Below are positions 12,285-21,104 of a stretch of 64,000 bases of DNA, in pieces. Positions within the stretch are counted from its first letter, which is position 1. Every line of letters begins with the position of its first letter. Position numbers and translations under genes: made by a program. Below the pieces are notes generated by a model that was given only the letters and a program-made list of their open reading frames with translations, was not told the DNA's origin and searched no databases. Source of the stretch: Tuctoria greenei (taxonomy: Eukaryota; Streptophyta; Magnoliopsida; Poales; Poaceae). Location of the stretch: positions 64,664,933 through 64,728,932 of the forward strand of contig JAYESD010000004.1 in assembly GCA_036927565.1 (NCBI GenBank), in the 5' to 3' direction.

Positions 12285-12527
12285 TACGGTGTCAAGCAAT
12301 TGCTGGTCAAAGGAGATTCACAACTCGTCATCAAGCAGGTGAAGGGTGAATGCTCCTGCAATAATCTCCAGCTGGCTGCTTACCTCCTTGAAGTCTAGAG
12401 GCTTCAGAAGGACTTCGAAGTCCTAGACCTTCACCATGTTCAGCGTGCTCACAACGCTGAAGTTGACGAACTCTCGACCAAGGCGTCAACTGGAGCTCCG
12501 GCTCCTGATGGAACCATTGTCCGGAGG
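12285..12527 (+). pseudogene. Tat second RNase H, C-terminal part
   Basis: Same frame as 11187-12284, past the TAA. VKGDSQLVIKQV and RAHNAEVDELST supply the expected DSQLV and RxxNxxVD elements of this RNase H. A second nonsense codon, TAG, is at 12396-12398 between LLEV and RLQKDF. The frame then runs open into the integrase without another break. Confidence 0.7.
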
Positions 12528-13940
12528 TTGTCAAAACCCACAGTTCAGCCTCCCGAACTGAACGAAGGGGGCGAGATCAGCATCCCGAAGCTGACGGTCC
12601 CGATGGCCCTGTTACCATGGCAGCCATCAAGGGTCGTAGGTGCTGCCGGAAGCTCCGAGCAACCCAGCACGCAAGACTCAAATGCTCAAGTCAGTTCCGA
12701 TGCATGGATCTCGGAGATCCCGAGCTACTTGAAAGACAACATCCTTCCTGACGATGATGTATCCACTGATCGGGTAGTCAGATTGGCTAAAAGATACACG
12801 TTGGTAGAAGGGGATCTCTACCGGCGCGGTGCCAATGGCATCCTAATGCGGTGCATCACAAGGGAAGAAGGCTGCGAGCTCCTCGCAGAAATCCATGGAG
12901 GCGAGTGTGGGAACCACGCATCTTCCCGCACGCTGGTCGGAAAAGCCTTTTGGCACGGCTTCTACTGGCCTACAGCGCTCCAGGATGCCACTGAGCTGGT
13001 GAAGAAATGCAAAGCATGCCAATTTCATGCAAAGCAAATTCATACACCTGCTCAGTCCTTACAAATGATACCTCCCACATGGCCTTTCGTTGTGTGGGGG
13101 ATGGACATCTTGGGACCCTTCCCTAGAGCCGTCGGAGGTTACAAGTTCCTGTACGTCGCCATCGACAAGTTCACCAAGTGGCCGGAAGCAACTCCCGTTG
13201 TGACGATCAACAAACAATCTGCAATCAATTTTCTACAATCCATCGTGAGCAGATTCGGAGTCCCAAATAAGATCATCACTGATAATGGGACTCAATTCAC
13301 AAGCTCCGCATTTCAAGGATATTGCGAAGACCTCAGCATACAAGTTTGCTACGCTTCCGTAGCTCATCCTGCCAGCAATGGACAAGCCGAGAGAGCAAAT
13401 GCAGAGATCCTTAAAGGACTCAAAACACGCACTTATGAGCGCTTGAAAAAGCACGGAGCCAATTGGATCGAAGATCTTCCGCCCACTCTATGGGCCAACA
13501 GGACTTCTCCAAGTCGGGCAACCGGAGAAACACCCTTCTTTCTGGTGTACGGAGCTGAAGCGATCCTTCCTCCGGAAATCACCTTGGGTTCCCTCCGAGT
13601 CCGGACCTTCGACGAAGCCGCGCAGGACCAGCTCCGGCGTGAAGACCTAGACCTCCTCGAGGAGGGAAGGTGCCAAGCAGCTGTTCGGAATGCCCGATAC
13701 CGCCAAGCTCTACGGCGCTATCACCAGCGGCATGTACACAACCGACAGCTCGAGGAAGGCGATCTGGTGCTACGGAGAATACTATCCAGAGAAGGGCAAA
13801 ACAAACTCTCCCCCGGCTGGGAAGGGCCCTTTCGAGTGATCAAAGTATCCCGTCCCGGAAGCGTTCGCTTGGCTACCGAGGATGGGACACCTCTCCCAAA
13901 TCCTTGGAACATCGAGCACCTCCGTAAGTTCTACACTTAA
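12528..13940 (+). CDS. Tat integrase
   Basis: Open for 470 residues in the same frame as the second RNase H. The N-terminal zinc-binding module shows EIHGGECGNH and CKACQFH (His-His-Cys-Cys). The catalytic core has the first Asp in VWGMDILGPF, the second in ITDNGTQF and the Glu in SNGQAERANAEIL. The C-terminus has the GPFRVIKV-type fold common in gypsy integrases and ends WNIEHLRKFYT. I see no chromodomain, as expected for Tat. The integrase inserts the cDNA and makes 5-bp duplications, in line with ACGTC here. As it is part of a polyprotein, the open stretch has no start codon of its own. Confidence 0.85.
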   Translation: MSKPTVQPPELNEGGEISIPKLTVPMALLPWQPSRVVGAAGSSEQPSTQDSNAQVSSDAWISEIPSYLKDNILPDDDVSTDRVVRLAKRYTLVEGDLYRRGANGILMRCITREEGCELLAEIHGGECGNHASSRTLVGKAFWHGFYWPTALQDATELVKKCKACQFHAKQIHTPAQSLQMIPPTWPFVVWGMDILGPFPRAVGGYKFLYVAIDKFTKWPEATPVVTINKQSAINFLQSIVSRFGVPNKIITDNGTQFTSSAFQGYCEDLSIQVCYASVAHPASNGQAERANAEILKGLKTRTYERLKKHGANWIEDLPPTLWANRTSPSRATGETPFFLVYGAEAILPPEITLGSLRVRTFDEAAQDQLRREDLDLLEEGRCQAAVRNARYRQALRRYHQRHVHNRQLEEGDLVLRRILSREGQNKLSPGWEGPFRVIKVSRPGSVRLATEDGTPLPNPWNIEHLRKFYT

Positions 13941-15203
13941 TTCCACGGAGGTGAGTCTTAAGTAACTTGAAATGTATGTTATAGAGTCATTGTACAGAGT
14001 CAGGTAGTTCCTCCGGGAGAGCAGCCGGACCTTTCCCGAAAGGTTTGAAAAGCTCATGCAACACTTGACACAGTCTCCGGACTAAAAGTGTGGCTAACTA
14101 CCCTGGGTCAAACGAGAAACCAAACACACTTAGCCTGGTTCTGTACCCTAAGAGTGTACTTGTTTCCCCTGTACCCCGGACCTATAATGAAAGACATCTT
14201 CATGTGAAATAGACTCCACGTGCATTCATTTTTGCATAGGCTCGACATTTTTATTTTTCTCTTTCTTGTCTATAACAGAAACGTGCAATTCTTAAGAAGT
14301 TCTAGTTTGACCGGTTTACATACGATTCGAGTTGAATTGTCAGATTTTTTGGATTTAAATATCGTCTGGGAACAACTCGCCTGAAAGCCGCCAAGCCATT
14401 CTAGGGCCAGAGTGCGCTATCGACTTAGCCTGGTCAAGCACCCTAAGTACGCCACTCTACCTACATCCCGGCAGGCCAAAGTAAGGTGGGTCCATGGACA
14501 ATTGGATCTTAAAGAAAAGACAATTCATCTAGTCGTATTAAAAATCGTGTTCAACTTAAAATTTTCTTGAGAACCGTAAGCCGCGACGAAGTTATAGACA
14601 AGGAACGAATTTTACTATTTTTCTTGGCTTATGTGTGCAGGAAAAATGAACCCTACGTTGATGGAGAAAAACCGGAGCTAACCAAGCTCCGACTCCCACC
14701 AGGGCGTCAACCGTCGGCGTTGACTAAAAGATGGTGAGAAGACCCCGTCACTGGAGTCTGTTGCCAACAAACCAAGTGTGGCAAAGGTCATTGCCGGAGC
14801 TGCTAAGCTCCGACACCTTGGAGTATTAACGACCGACGCTCAACGTGTTGATAGAGGCTATTGCCGGAGCTACTAAGCTCCAGCGATGGACAGTGCCGGA
14901 GTTTCTAAGCTCCGACAACTCCAGGGGACCTTCACTATCAAAAACTTCGAACTTAAATTCCACAAGTTCGAAGCAAATTCGTCTTCAACAAAACTCAACA
15001 TCCTTTTGGTACATGTCCACAATCAAATTGTGCCCATCTACCAGGGGGCCAAGTGAAGATAAAGACGTTGAAGACAAAAAAATGAAATTCGCAAAAAATT
15101 GGGGATTTCATTTCATCTGAAGACTGGAGATTACATCTGGAGACAAGGGATTACAAAATTGAGGAAGAAGAGAAGATACAAGTAAAGGCTAAAAGAGACG
15201 GTC
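13941..15203 (+). other. Tat spacer between integrase and antisense gene, with hairpin-type repeats
   Basis: About 1.26 kb without a supported gene. Between 14672 and 14914 four copies of an inverted repeat of the form CCGGAGYT-nnnn-AAGCTCCG occur, at about 14672, 14794, 14864 and 14895. They resemble the CCGGAGCT words in the LTR. Confidence 0.6.
14672..14914. repeat. Four short hairpin repeats (CCGGAGCT ... AAGCTCCG)
   Basis: Each copy is about 20 bp with 8-bp arms and a 4-5-base loop. The third copy has a decayed right arm (CTCCAG). They are spaced 122, 70 and 31 bp apart. Confidence 0.6.
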
Positions 15204-17130
15204 CTAGACCCTATGGAAGAACTCGGCGACCTTCTGGGCGACCTCCGACACGCAGGCTCGGGTAGCTTCGCCTTCTCCTTCGACGGGGCCTTCAAGCACC
15301 GGGTCCAGAGGAAATCGAGGGTTCCGGCTGGTGTAGCACGTCAACACATATTCTGTGACGTTCCTAGCCAGGGATTGCCCCTCGACCTCCAGCTGGTCCG
15401 CAATGACGTCGCCCACCTTGGAGAGCTTGCTGCCTGCGGCGCTCAACGCTTGCAACGCAAGGTCCGGCTCCGGCTCCGGATCATCTGGGTGCACGAGGCT
15501 GAAACCCATCGGCGTCAGCGCGTCGTCGGCCTTGCCCAGGAACTCCCAAATCTGCAGGGAGTCCGCCTTCCTCAAGTTCTTCATCTCTTCCAGGGATCTC
15601 CGGGCCGCCGTCAGCTCCGAATTCTCGCAGGCGAGACGCTCAACTTCTTTGGCGTTTTGCTGGATCTTCGCAGCAACCCGCTTCTCAAGTCTTCCGAGCT
15701 CCTCCTCCCGGAGGTGGATCTTGTTCCGGCGGTCGACTAGGTCCCTCTCCCTAGCCTCCACTTTCTTCTCCCGGGCGACAAGGGCACACTCGTATTCGTA
15801 GAGTTCCTGCCCCCGCACCCAGGTCTTCTCCTCCTCCTCGAGGCAGCGCTCTTCCAATTTCTTAGTGCGCTCCTCGAGGCCCTTGTCCGCCAGAGCTGTT
15901 TTATCGGCGAGCTCTTCTTCCCGTCGCAAGACGTCATCCCGTAGCTCTAGGAGTTTTTGCTCCTCGTCCTCGAGCCGTCTTTCCCTCCCTTCAAGTGCCT
16001 CTCGGCGCTTGATGAGTGCGGTGCTGATGGCCTTGAGTTGATCAAAACGAGCATTGGCCGCGTCGTTAGCAGCCTTAGCTCGGTCGTGGAACTCTCGGGA
16101 TTGAGCATCGAGGGCGTGAGTCATGCTCTCCCTCTCGTCCAGCAGCTTATCCCAAAGCTCCAGGCGGATCTTCTCCCGCTTGATCCACTCCTTGTCATCC
16201 GCAAGCCTCGACTGCGCCAGCTTAGTCTCGAAGTGGAGCCGATTACGCCACCGCCTAAGGGTTTGGCGCTCCTCTTCAAGAGCCTTGCTGTCGTGGAAGA
16301 AGGCCAGTTGGACCTGACGTAGACTGGAGCAGGCGTTGTCGATGGATATCGACAGCGAGATGGGCTCCGGACCTGCTGGGATCTCTTCCGCTGGTTCCAG
16401 CGGGTCTTCACATACCAAAATTGGGTCCCACTCTACAAGAGTGGAACCCCGAGCTTCCAAAGCGCTAGGGCCTTCCTCCTGGACGGCCTCAATCGCCATC
16501 GAAGGAGGTCCCGCCACCAAGTCTTCATTTGCCCCCTCAGGCTGGGGGCCGGCGACTTCGTTCAGGCACTCTGGCTCTGCCACAGGTACCATCGACGTCG
16601 TCGCCTCCGAAGCAGGAGCCGCTACTGGCTCCGGCCGGGACACCTCTTCTGAGGGAGGCTCAAGCTCCCTCGCCTCTTCAACCGCTGGCTCTGCGGCCGA
16701 CGCTCCAACAATCACCGGCTCTGCGGCCGAAGCTTCGGAAGTAACCGGCTCAACTGCCGGAACTACTTCGACTTCCGGCTCGCATGCCGGGGCTTCAGCC
16801 ACCTTCGGCTCAATCGCCTGGGCTTCAGCACTTTCCGGCTCCGAAGCCGGGACTGCTGCTTCCTCCGACTCAACAGCCGGAGCTTCTACTACTGCAGCAC
16901 CAGGACCCGGAGCTTCCACTTCCGGGACGGGTGCTGCTGGCGCATCTTCATTCCCGTGGTCCGGCGCTACCACGGGAACTTCTGGAGACGAATCGAGGTC
17001 CATGACCACGACAGCCGGCGCCGGAGCTGTCACAACCTCCGCTTGGGGCGGCACCGGGATTGGAGCAGAAGCCCCCGCAGCCTCAGACACTGTGGCTGAG
17101 GGTGGAGCTTCACTCCCCTTCTTGGGAACG
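15204..17130 (-). CDS. Exon 2 of the Tat antisense gene: PAE-rich repeats and long coiled coil
   Basis: About 640 residues. The first part (17130 to about 16400) is rich in Pro, Ala, Glu and Val, with loose repeats of the form AEAPACEPEV / SEASAAEPVI. From about 16330 to 15580 it is a long charged helix with heptad-like spacing (for example LEERTKKLEERCLEEEEK), predicted coiled coil. The tail ends VAQKVAEFFHRV and a stop at 15204. No enzyme motif is visible. A self-assembling or scaffold role is possible but only inferred from the coiled coil. Confidence 0.7.
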
Positions 17131-17209
17131 CTGCAGATGAAGAACGAAGAAATTGAGCAAACAGATGCTACAATTAAAAAGTTAATCGAGTTAAAAAAAG
17201 AAAAATTAC
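17131..17209 (-). other. Probable 79-bp GT-AG intron in the Tat antisense gene
   Basis: On the minus strand, AAG|GTAATTTTTC opens the segment and TTCATCTGCAG|CG closes it. The 79 bp are strongly T-rich between GC-rich coding flanks. The upstream frame hits a stop (TAA) inside the donor, while removal joins AG to C to give Ser and runs on into the downstream frame. Translating through it gives an out-of-character hydrophobic stretch. These are the expected marks of a plant intron. Confidence 0.75.
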
Positions 17210-18735
17210 CTTGGAAGGCTCCCGCACCAGCTTGCGCGGAACCTCTTTCCCGGACGATCCGGGCTGGCCACGGTCGGCGTAGGAGCTCCGGGAGGACTCC
17301 CAGGACTTGCCACAGCCGCGGGCGCTTCCCGGGTCGGAGCACTCCTTGATCGGGAGGAACTCCTGGACCTGGAGGCCCTCACCGCTCCAGATGCCGGAGT
17401 CGCGCGCCCGGAGCCAGCACCACAGGAGGGATCCACCACGGGGACAGTCGCACTTCGCGAGGATCCCACCGCCGGAACAGTAACGTTCCGGAAGGACCCC
17501 ACCACGGGTACAGTCGCCACGGCGGCGGAGGATCTTCCTTCCCGAGGAGGGGGAACCGGGGGGGAAGTGACAGGCCCGATGGACCTTCCGTCAGCATGTC
17601 GCAGCTTCCTCTTCCAGCTCTCCGGCTCCTCCGCCAGCTCCTTGCCCTTGCCGACGACCTCAGCTCTTGGCTGTGGGACAGGGGCGGAGCCGTCTTTGGA
17701 CAACCCGGGGATCGCCAACCGAGTGGTTGATCTTCTTTCGACGACACCAAGGTCGTCAAGCGCGGGCATCGTCCGCCGGAGCTCCCTGCTGAACTCAACT
17801 TCCATGTTCAGAGGGAGGAAGGCCGGCGGCGGAGTCAAGTAATCTCCGTCAACGTCGATGCCGTGCTGGAATTTCTTGAGGTGAAACTCCAAGGTCTTCC
17901 CCACCATGCTGGACTTCAACCCGGTCTCAACCCGGTCCTCGTCCATCACGCTGTTGAGGGCCCAGGCGAGCTTCTCCCTCCTCTTCAGCGGCGCCCACCT
18001 GTTGGACAGGAAGTTGCAGAACACCGCCTGGGGAGTCAATCCTCCCTCCACACATTGGCGGATCCTGGTCAGGACAGGGTCGAAAGCTTCCGCCAGCACC
18101 GGAACTTCGCTCCATACCGACGTGTCAATGCCGGGCAGACCGTCTGGCAACTCCAACCGCTCATGTTCCTCCACCCGGACGACTATCCAATCTTTCTTCC
18201 AGTCATCCCACTTCCCGGAGGGGAATGACCGGAGGTACTTGAATGGGCACTTCTTGCGTTTCACGAAGTAGTAGAAGCCAAGATACTCATCGCTTCGGCC
18301 GGTGGTTTGGACGGTGAAGAAGGTTCAGAAGAGCTCGATGCAGGGAGGGATGCCCACCCACATCTCGCAGAAGTGGACAAAGATAGACACAAGGAGAATG
18401 GAGTGAGGGCCAAGGTGATACAGCTGCAGACCATAGAAGTACAGCAGCATCAAGAAGAAAGAAGAAAACGGTGCGATCAGCCCCACCATGGCGTACGAGG
18501 AAAAGTACACCATCTCGCCAGCGTGCTCCTTTTCAAAGGGGAGCTCTCCGCCGGCGCGGACTGAGCGGTTGAAGAAGTCCGAAGACCACCCCATGAGGGC
18601 CCGGACCTTCTTCAGATCGCTGTCAGTCTTCAAGCGACTCTCACGCAGACCCAACTCCATCGCAGCACAGCTAGGCAAGAGAAGAGGAGCAAAGTACGAG
18701 TTGGGAGTTTGAGCGCAAGAACAGATGGGAAGCAT
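17210..18735 (-). pseudogene. Exon 1 of the Tat antisense gene: PF04195-like domain and basic Ser/Arg linker
   Basis: Residues 1-137 (18735-18325) include FFNRSVRAGGELPF and YFYGLQLYHLGPHSILLVS. After the TGA the same frame continues TFFTVQTTGRSDEYLGFYYF and KWDDWKKDWIVV, the rest of the conserved domain. The end is a low-complexity Ser/Arg/Pro linker with SRSRSSSRSRSAP. An alternative ATG is at about 18660 (MELGLRESRL). The exon ends with AAG before GTAATT at 17209. Confidence 0.7.
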
Positions 18736-19190
18736 AAAGAACTCCCGACGGTGCGCTTTCCTTCTTAAGTAAGCCCTCGCAACGCTTGGATGGAAACTGC
18801 AGGGGAGTCAAGGATACTACTCAAGAATTCAACCCTGCCGATGACAAGAGGGCCCGGGACCACCCTGACGATCAAGTCGAGGCTCTTACCCAGGCGAACA
18901 GTTGTCATCACGAGGCGGGAAACCCAAAGGCGGCGACCTGACAAGGCGCGCGGAACCGATACGGTTTTCGTATCGGGAACCGGCGACCTTCAATTGCGAG
19001 AGATCCGCACGTCAAAGATCTTATCTGCCGCCTGAGGTGCGCCACGCGTCGGGATTTAACCGTAAAGCCCCACCAACGGCACCTCCGAAGACCCTTGAAG
19101 ACCCAGTTCAAGAGTCGCGAGTATGGACCCACCTCCGACGGAATGACTTCACCCCGGTGACTTTCCCCGGAGGTAGGTCCAAGGGGCCAC
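18736..19190. other. Tat spacer between antisense gene start and 3' LTR, with polypurine tract
   Basis: No gene seen. It would contain the promoter or 5' leader of the antisense gene, but no clear TATA box is visible on the minus strand. The purine-rich segment just before the LTR (about 19170-19187, with AGGTCCAAGGGG) is the likely plus-strand primer. Confidence 0.5.
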
Positions 19191-20053
19191 TGTCGGTACC
19201 CTAAAAACCATACACCCCCTGAGGTTACAAAGATCTCAAGGGAAGGACGTCTACTCAAATTGAAGACCCTCGGAGGCCCACTTGTCAGACGTAACTGGAC
19301 CTGCTTCTCCAACATGGTTAACCCCTAGGTTGCCACGTGTACTGCCAGACCGGAGCTACTACCCACAAGGGTGAAGCTCCGGGCTAGGTACCGAAACGGC
19401 ACCTCCGGACTTAACCCCTGAACGAGAGAAGCTCCGGACCTGACACGTGCCAGGCCACCCCGGAGCTTCCCGCTTCCCACAAGCAAGCTCCGGAGCTGCC
19501 ACGTGTCCAAACGTTGGAGCTGGCTGCCTCAAACCTCCGGAAGACATTGTAACGACTCCGGATCTTCAAAGGATAGCCGCGGACTTCAAGACCCGATTAA
19601 TTGTCATTAATTCCATGTTAATGACACTTAATCGGACAATCTTAACACCTGTAACGGCACTGTCGGAGCCCGTTACAGGGCTATTAACAACAATTAATCG
19701 TGTATCAATACTAGTAACCGCCGGGGCCACATGTCGGGCCAGGCTAACTTGTAACGGTTTGTCCTTGTACTATAAAAGGACAGACCGACGATACACAGAA
19801 AGGAGGAGAAGGAGGCTCTCGATCGCTCTCAGGCACACACGCATTGACGTGAGCTTTCATACATAAACTAATACAAGACCACACACCCGTGGAGTAGGGT
19901 ATTACGCTCAGGCGGCCCGAACCACGTAAACCACTGTGTCTCTCGTGTCCAATCGTGATTAACCTTCTTGAGTCTCCGCGCGCCCACACCGAACTACAAA
20001 CTCCTTCAGCACTTTAGTAGTGTCAGGAGATCTGTCGACTCCAACAGTCGACA
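19191..20053 (+). repeat. 3' LTR of the Tat element
   Basis: 863 bp, same length as the 5' LTR and differing at 12 sites by eye. It keeps three G-box cores (CACGTG at 19334, 19444 and 19500) and TATAAAA at 19771. Confidence 0.95.
19771..19777 (+). promoter_or_regulatory. TATA box of the Tat 3' LTR
   Basis: TATAAAA, identical to the copy at 7660-7666. It could drive outward transcription into Gypsy A gag. Confidence 0.65.
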
Positions 20054-20058
20054 ACGTC
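20054..20058 (+). repeat. Target-site duplication, right copy (ACGTC)
   Basis: Exact match to 7075-7079. Confidence 0.95.
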
Positions 20059-20441
20059 GAATAGGACATATCGAAGGGGGATCGGGCAGCACTTCTGCCA
20101 TCACAGGGCAACGTATAGTTTATTAGTTGGCTGTGTTTATTTTGTGGCCATGTTTGTATCATACTAAAAATAGCAGTGGGCATGTCTAAGATGAAAAAAT
20201 GTGTATGACATCTCATGGGGACCAAGTATGGTAGAGATGCACTTCCGTAGTGGGAGTCCATCGTTTTGGAGTATACTAATGTAAACTTGGTCATGAGATA
20301 ATATATCTTGTACAAAGTTTGTACTTTATCAATATATGTGAAAGTTATGCACTTATTCCCTTGTCAACATTCGCACTACTGAATATGAAATGGATGAAGG
20401 AAAGGAAAACATGTGCTGATTTTAAGTCATATGGATGCAGA
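20059..20441 (+). other. End of the extra ORF (GAA TAG) and Gypsy A leader before gag
   Basis: The first six bases finish the extra ORF. The rest is non-coding and aligns loosely with Gypsy B at about 63130-63370 (shared TGTGGCCATGT, ATCGTTTTGG and TACTTTATCAATATA-like words). Confidence 0.6.
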
Positions 20442-20642
20442 ATGGTGCGTACGCGCTCGACACCTGAGATGGGAGGTTCAAGTCGTGGTCGTGAGGACGA
20501 ATCTCTGACCCAGGAGACAGCTGCGGCACCGCAGCAACAAGTTCCTCCTCCACCACCTCCTGAAATTCCAAGGAGTCTAGCGGAGGTTCTTGCCCTAGTG
20601 CTTAGCTCGCGCGATGAGCAAACTGAGTTACTGCGGACTTAG
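20442..20642 (+). pseudogene. Gypsy A gag, N-terminal fragment
   Basis: ATG at 20442 opens MVRTRSTPEMGG, followed by a Pro-rich stretch. A TAG at 20640-20642 (LLRT stop VQHSS, expected CAG) ends it. The same frame continues in the next fragment. Confidence 0.7.
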
Positions 20643-21104
20643 GTTCAGCATTCGTCCCATCAAGGAGGACGACCAGATGCGGGTCCACGACAGCCTTCTA
20701 CGAGTTCATACTCGGACTTTACGTCAACGCACCCGCCGGTCTTCACGGAGGCCGATGATCCATTGGAGGCAGACAACTGGCTCTGCTCCATTGAGGGGAA
20801 GTTCGGTTTGCTACGAATGACCGAACATCAGAAGGCCTTGTTCGTGGCCCAACAACTACAAGGGCCTGCTGGTGCGTGGTGGGCAAATTATCTTGCCGCA
20901 CGACCAGCCAGCTATGCCGCGAGCTGGGAGGAGTTCTGGGAGGCATTTCACGCCTATCATATACCTGCCGGTGCTATGAGGAGGAAGCTTCAAGAGTTCT
21001 TGGAGCTGAAGCAAGGAGGAAGGAGTGCTTACGAGTACTCCAAGGCATTCAACCACTTGGCCCAATATGCTCAAGACCAAGTGAGCACTAAAGATCAAAA
21101 GTGA
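20643..21104 (+). pseudogene. Gypsy A gag capsid domain fragment
   Basis: Same frame as the fragment before. It contains the gag capsid core: ADNWLCSIEGKFGLL, LQGPAGAWWANYLA and WEEFWEAFHAYHIPAGAMRR. It stops at TGA 21102-21104 (KDQK stop ECFYRGL), where CGA is expected. The capsid forms the particle that packages the RNA. Confidence 0.8.

Larger units (their letters stand above)
15204..18735 (-). pseudogene. Antisense additional gene of the Tat element, with a probable intron
   Basis: Minus-strand coding in two exons: 18735 to 17210, and 17130 to 15204. The total is 3453 nt (1151 codons, stop included), and the frame is kept exactly by removing 17131-17209. One TGA at 18325-18327 interrupts exon 1 and looks like a former CGA. 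The N-terminal third resembles the 'putative gypsy type transposon' domain found widely in grass Tat elements (family recognition from memory, PF04195-like). The middle is Pro/Ala/Glu-rich, and the C-terminal half is a long coiled coil. Its function is unknown. It is convergent with pol, and its promoter would have to lie at 18736-19190 or in the 3' LTR. A sense ORF opposite (16336-17349) is a shadow of the biased codon use. Confidence 0.72.
7080..20053 (+). mobile_element. Tat-type Ty3/gypsy LTR retrotransposon, complete, nested in Gypsy A
   Basis: Two 863-bp LTRs start TGTCGGTACC and end GTCGACA, flanked by the 5-bp duplication ACGTC. In order come a PBS, gag-protease, RT, RNase H, a second RNase H, integrase, a long spacer and an antisense gene. 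A second RNase H and an additional, often antisense, ORF after integrase are marks of the Tat lineage (family knowledge). Counting by eye, the LTRs differ at 12 of 863 sites. With an assumed grass rate of 1.3e-8 per site per year this means about half a million years. Pol has two nonsense codons, one frameshift and a stop at the gag-pol border, so it is not autonomous now. Confidence 0.93.

Noticed and set aside
16336..17349. Plus-strand ORF of 337 residues in the Tat element
   Set aside because: It lies opposite the PAE-rich part of the antisense gene. Its Ser/Thr/Gly/Ala composition is the shadow of that codon use and it has no domain.
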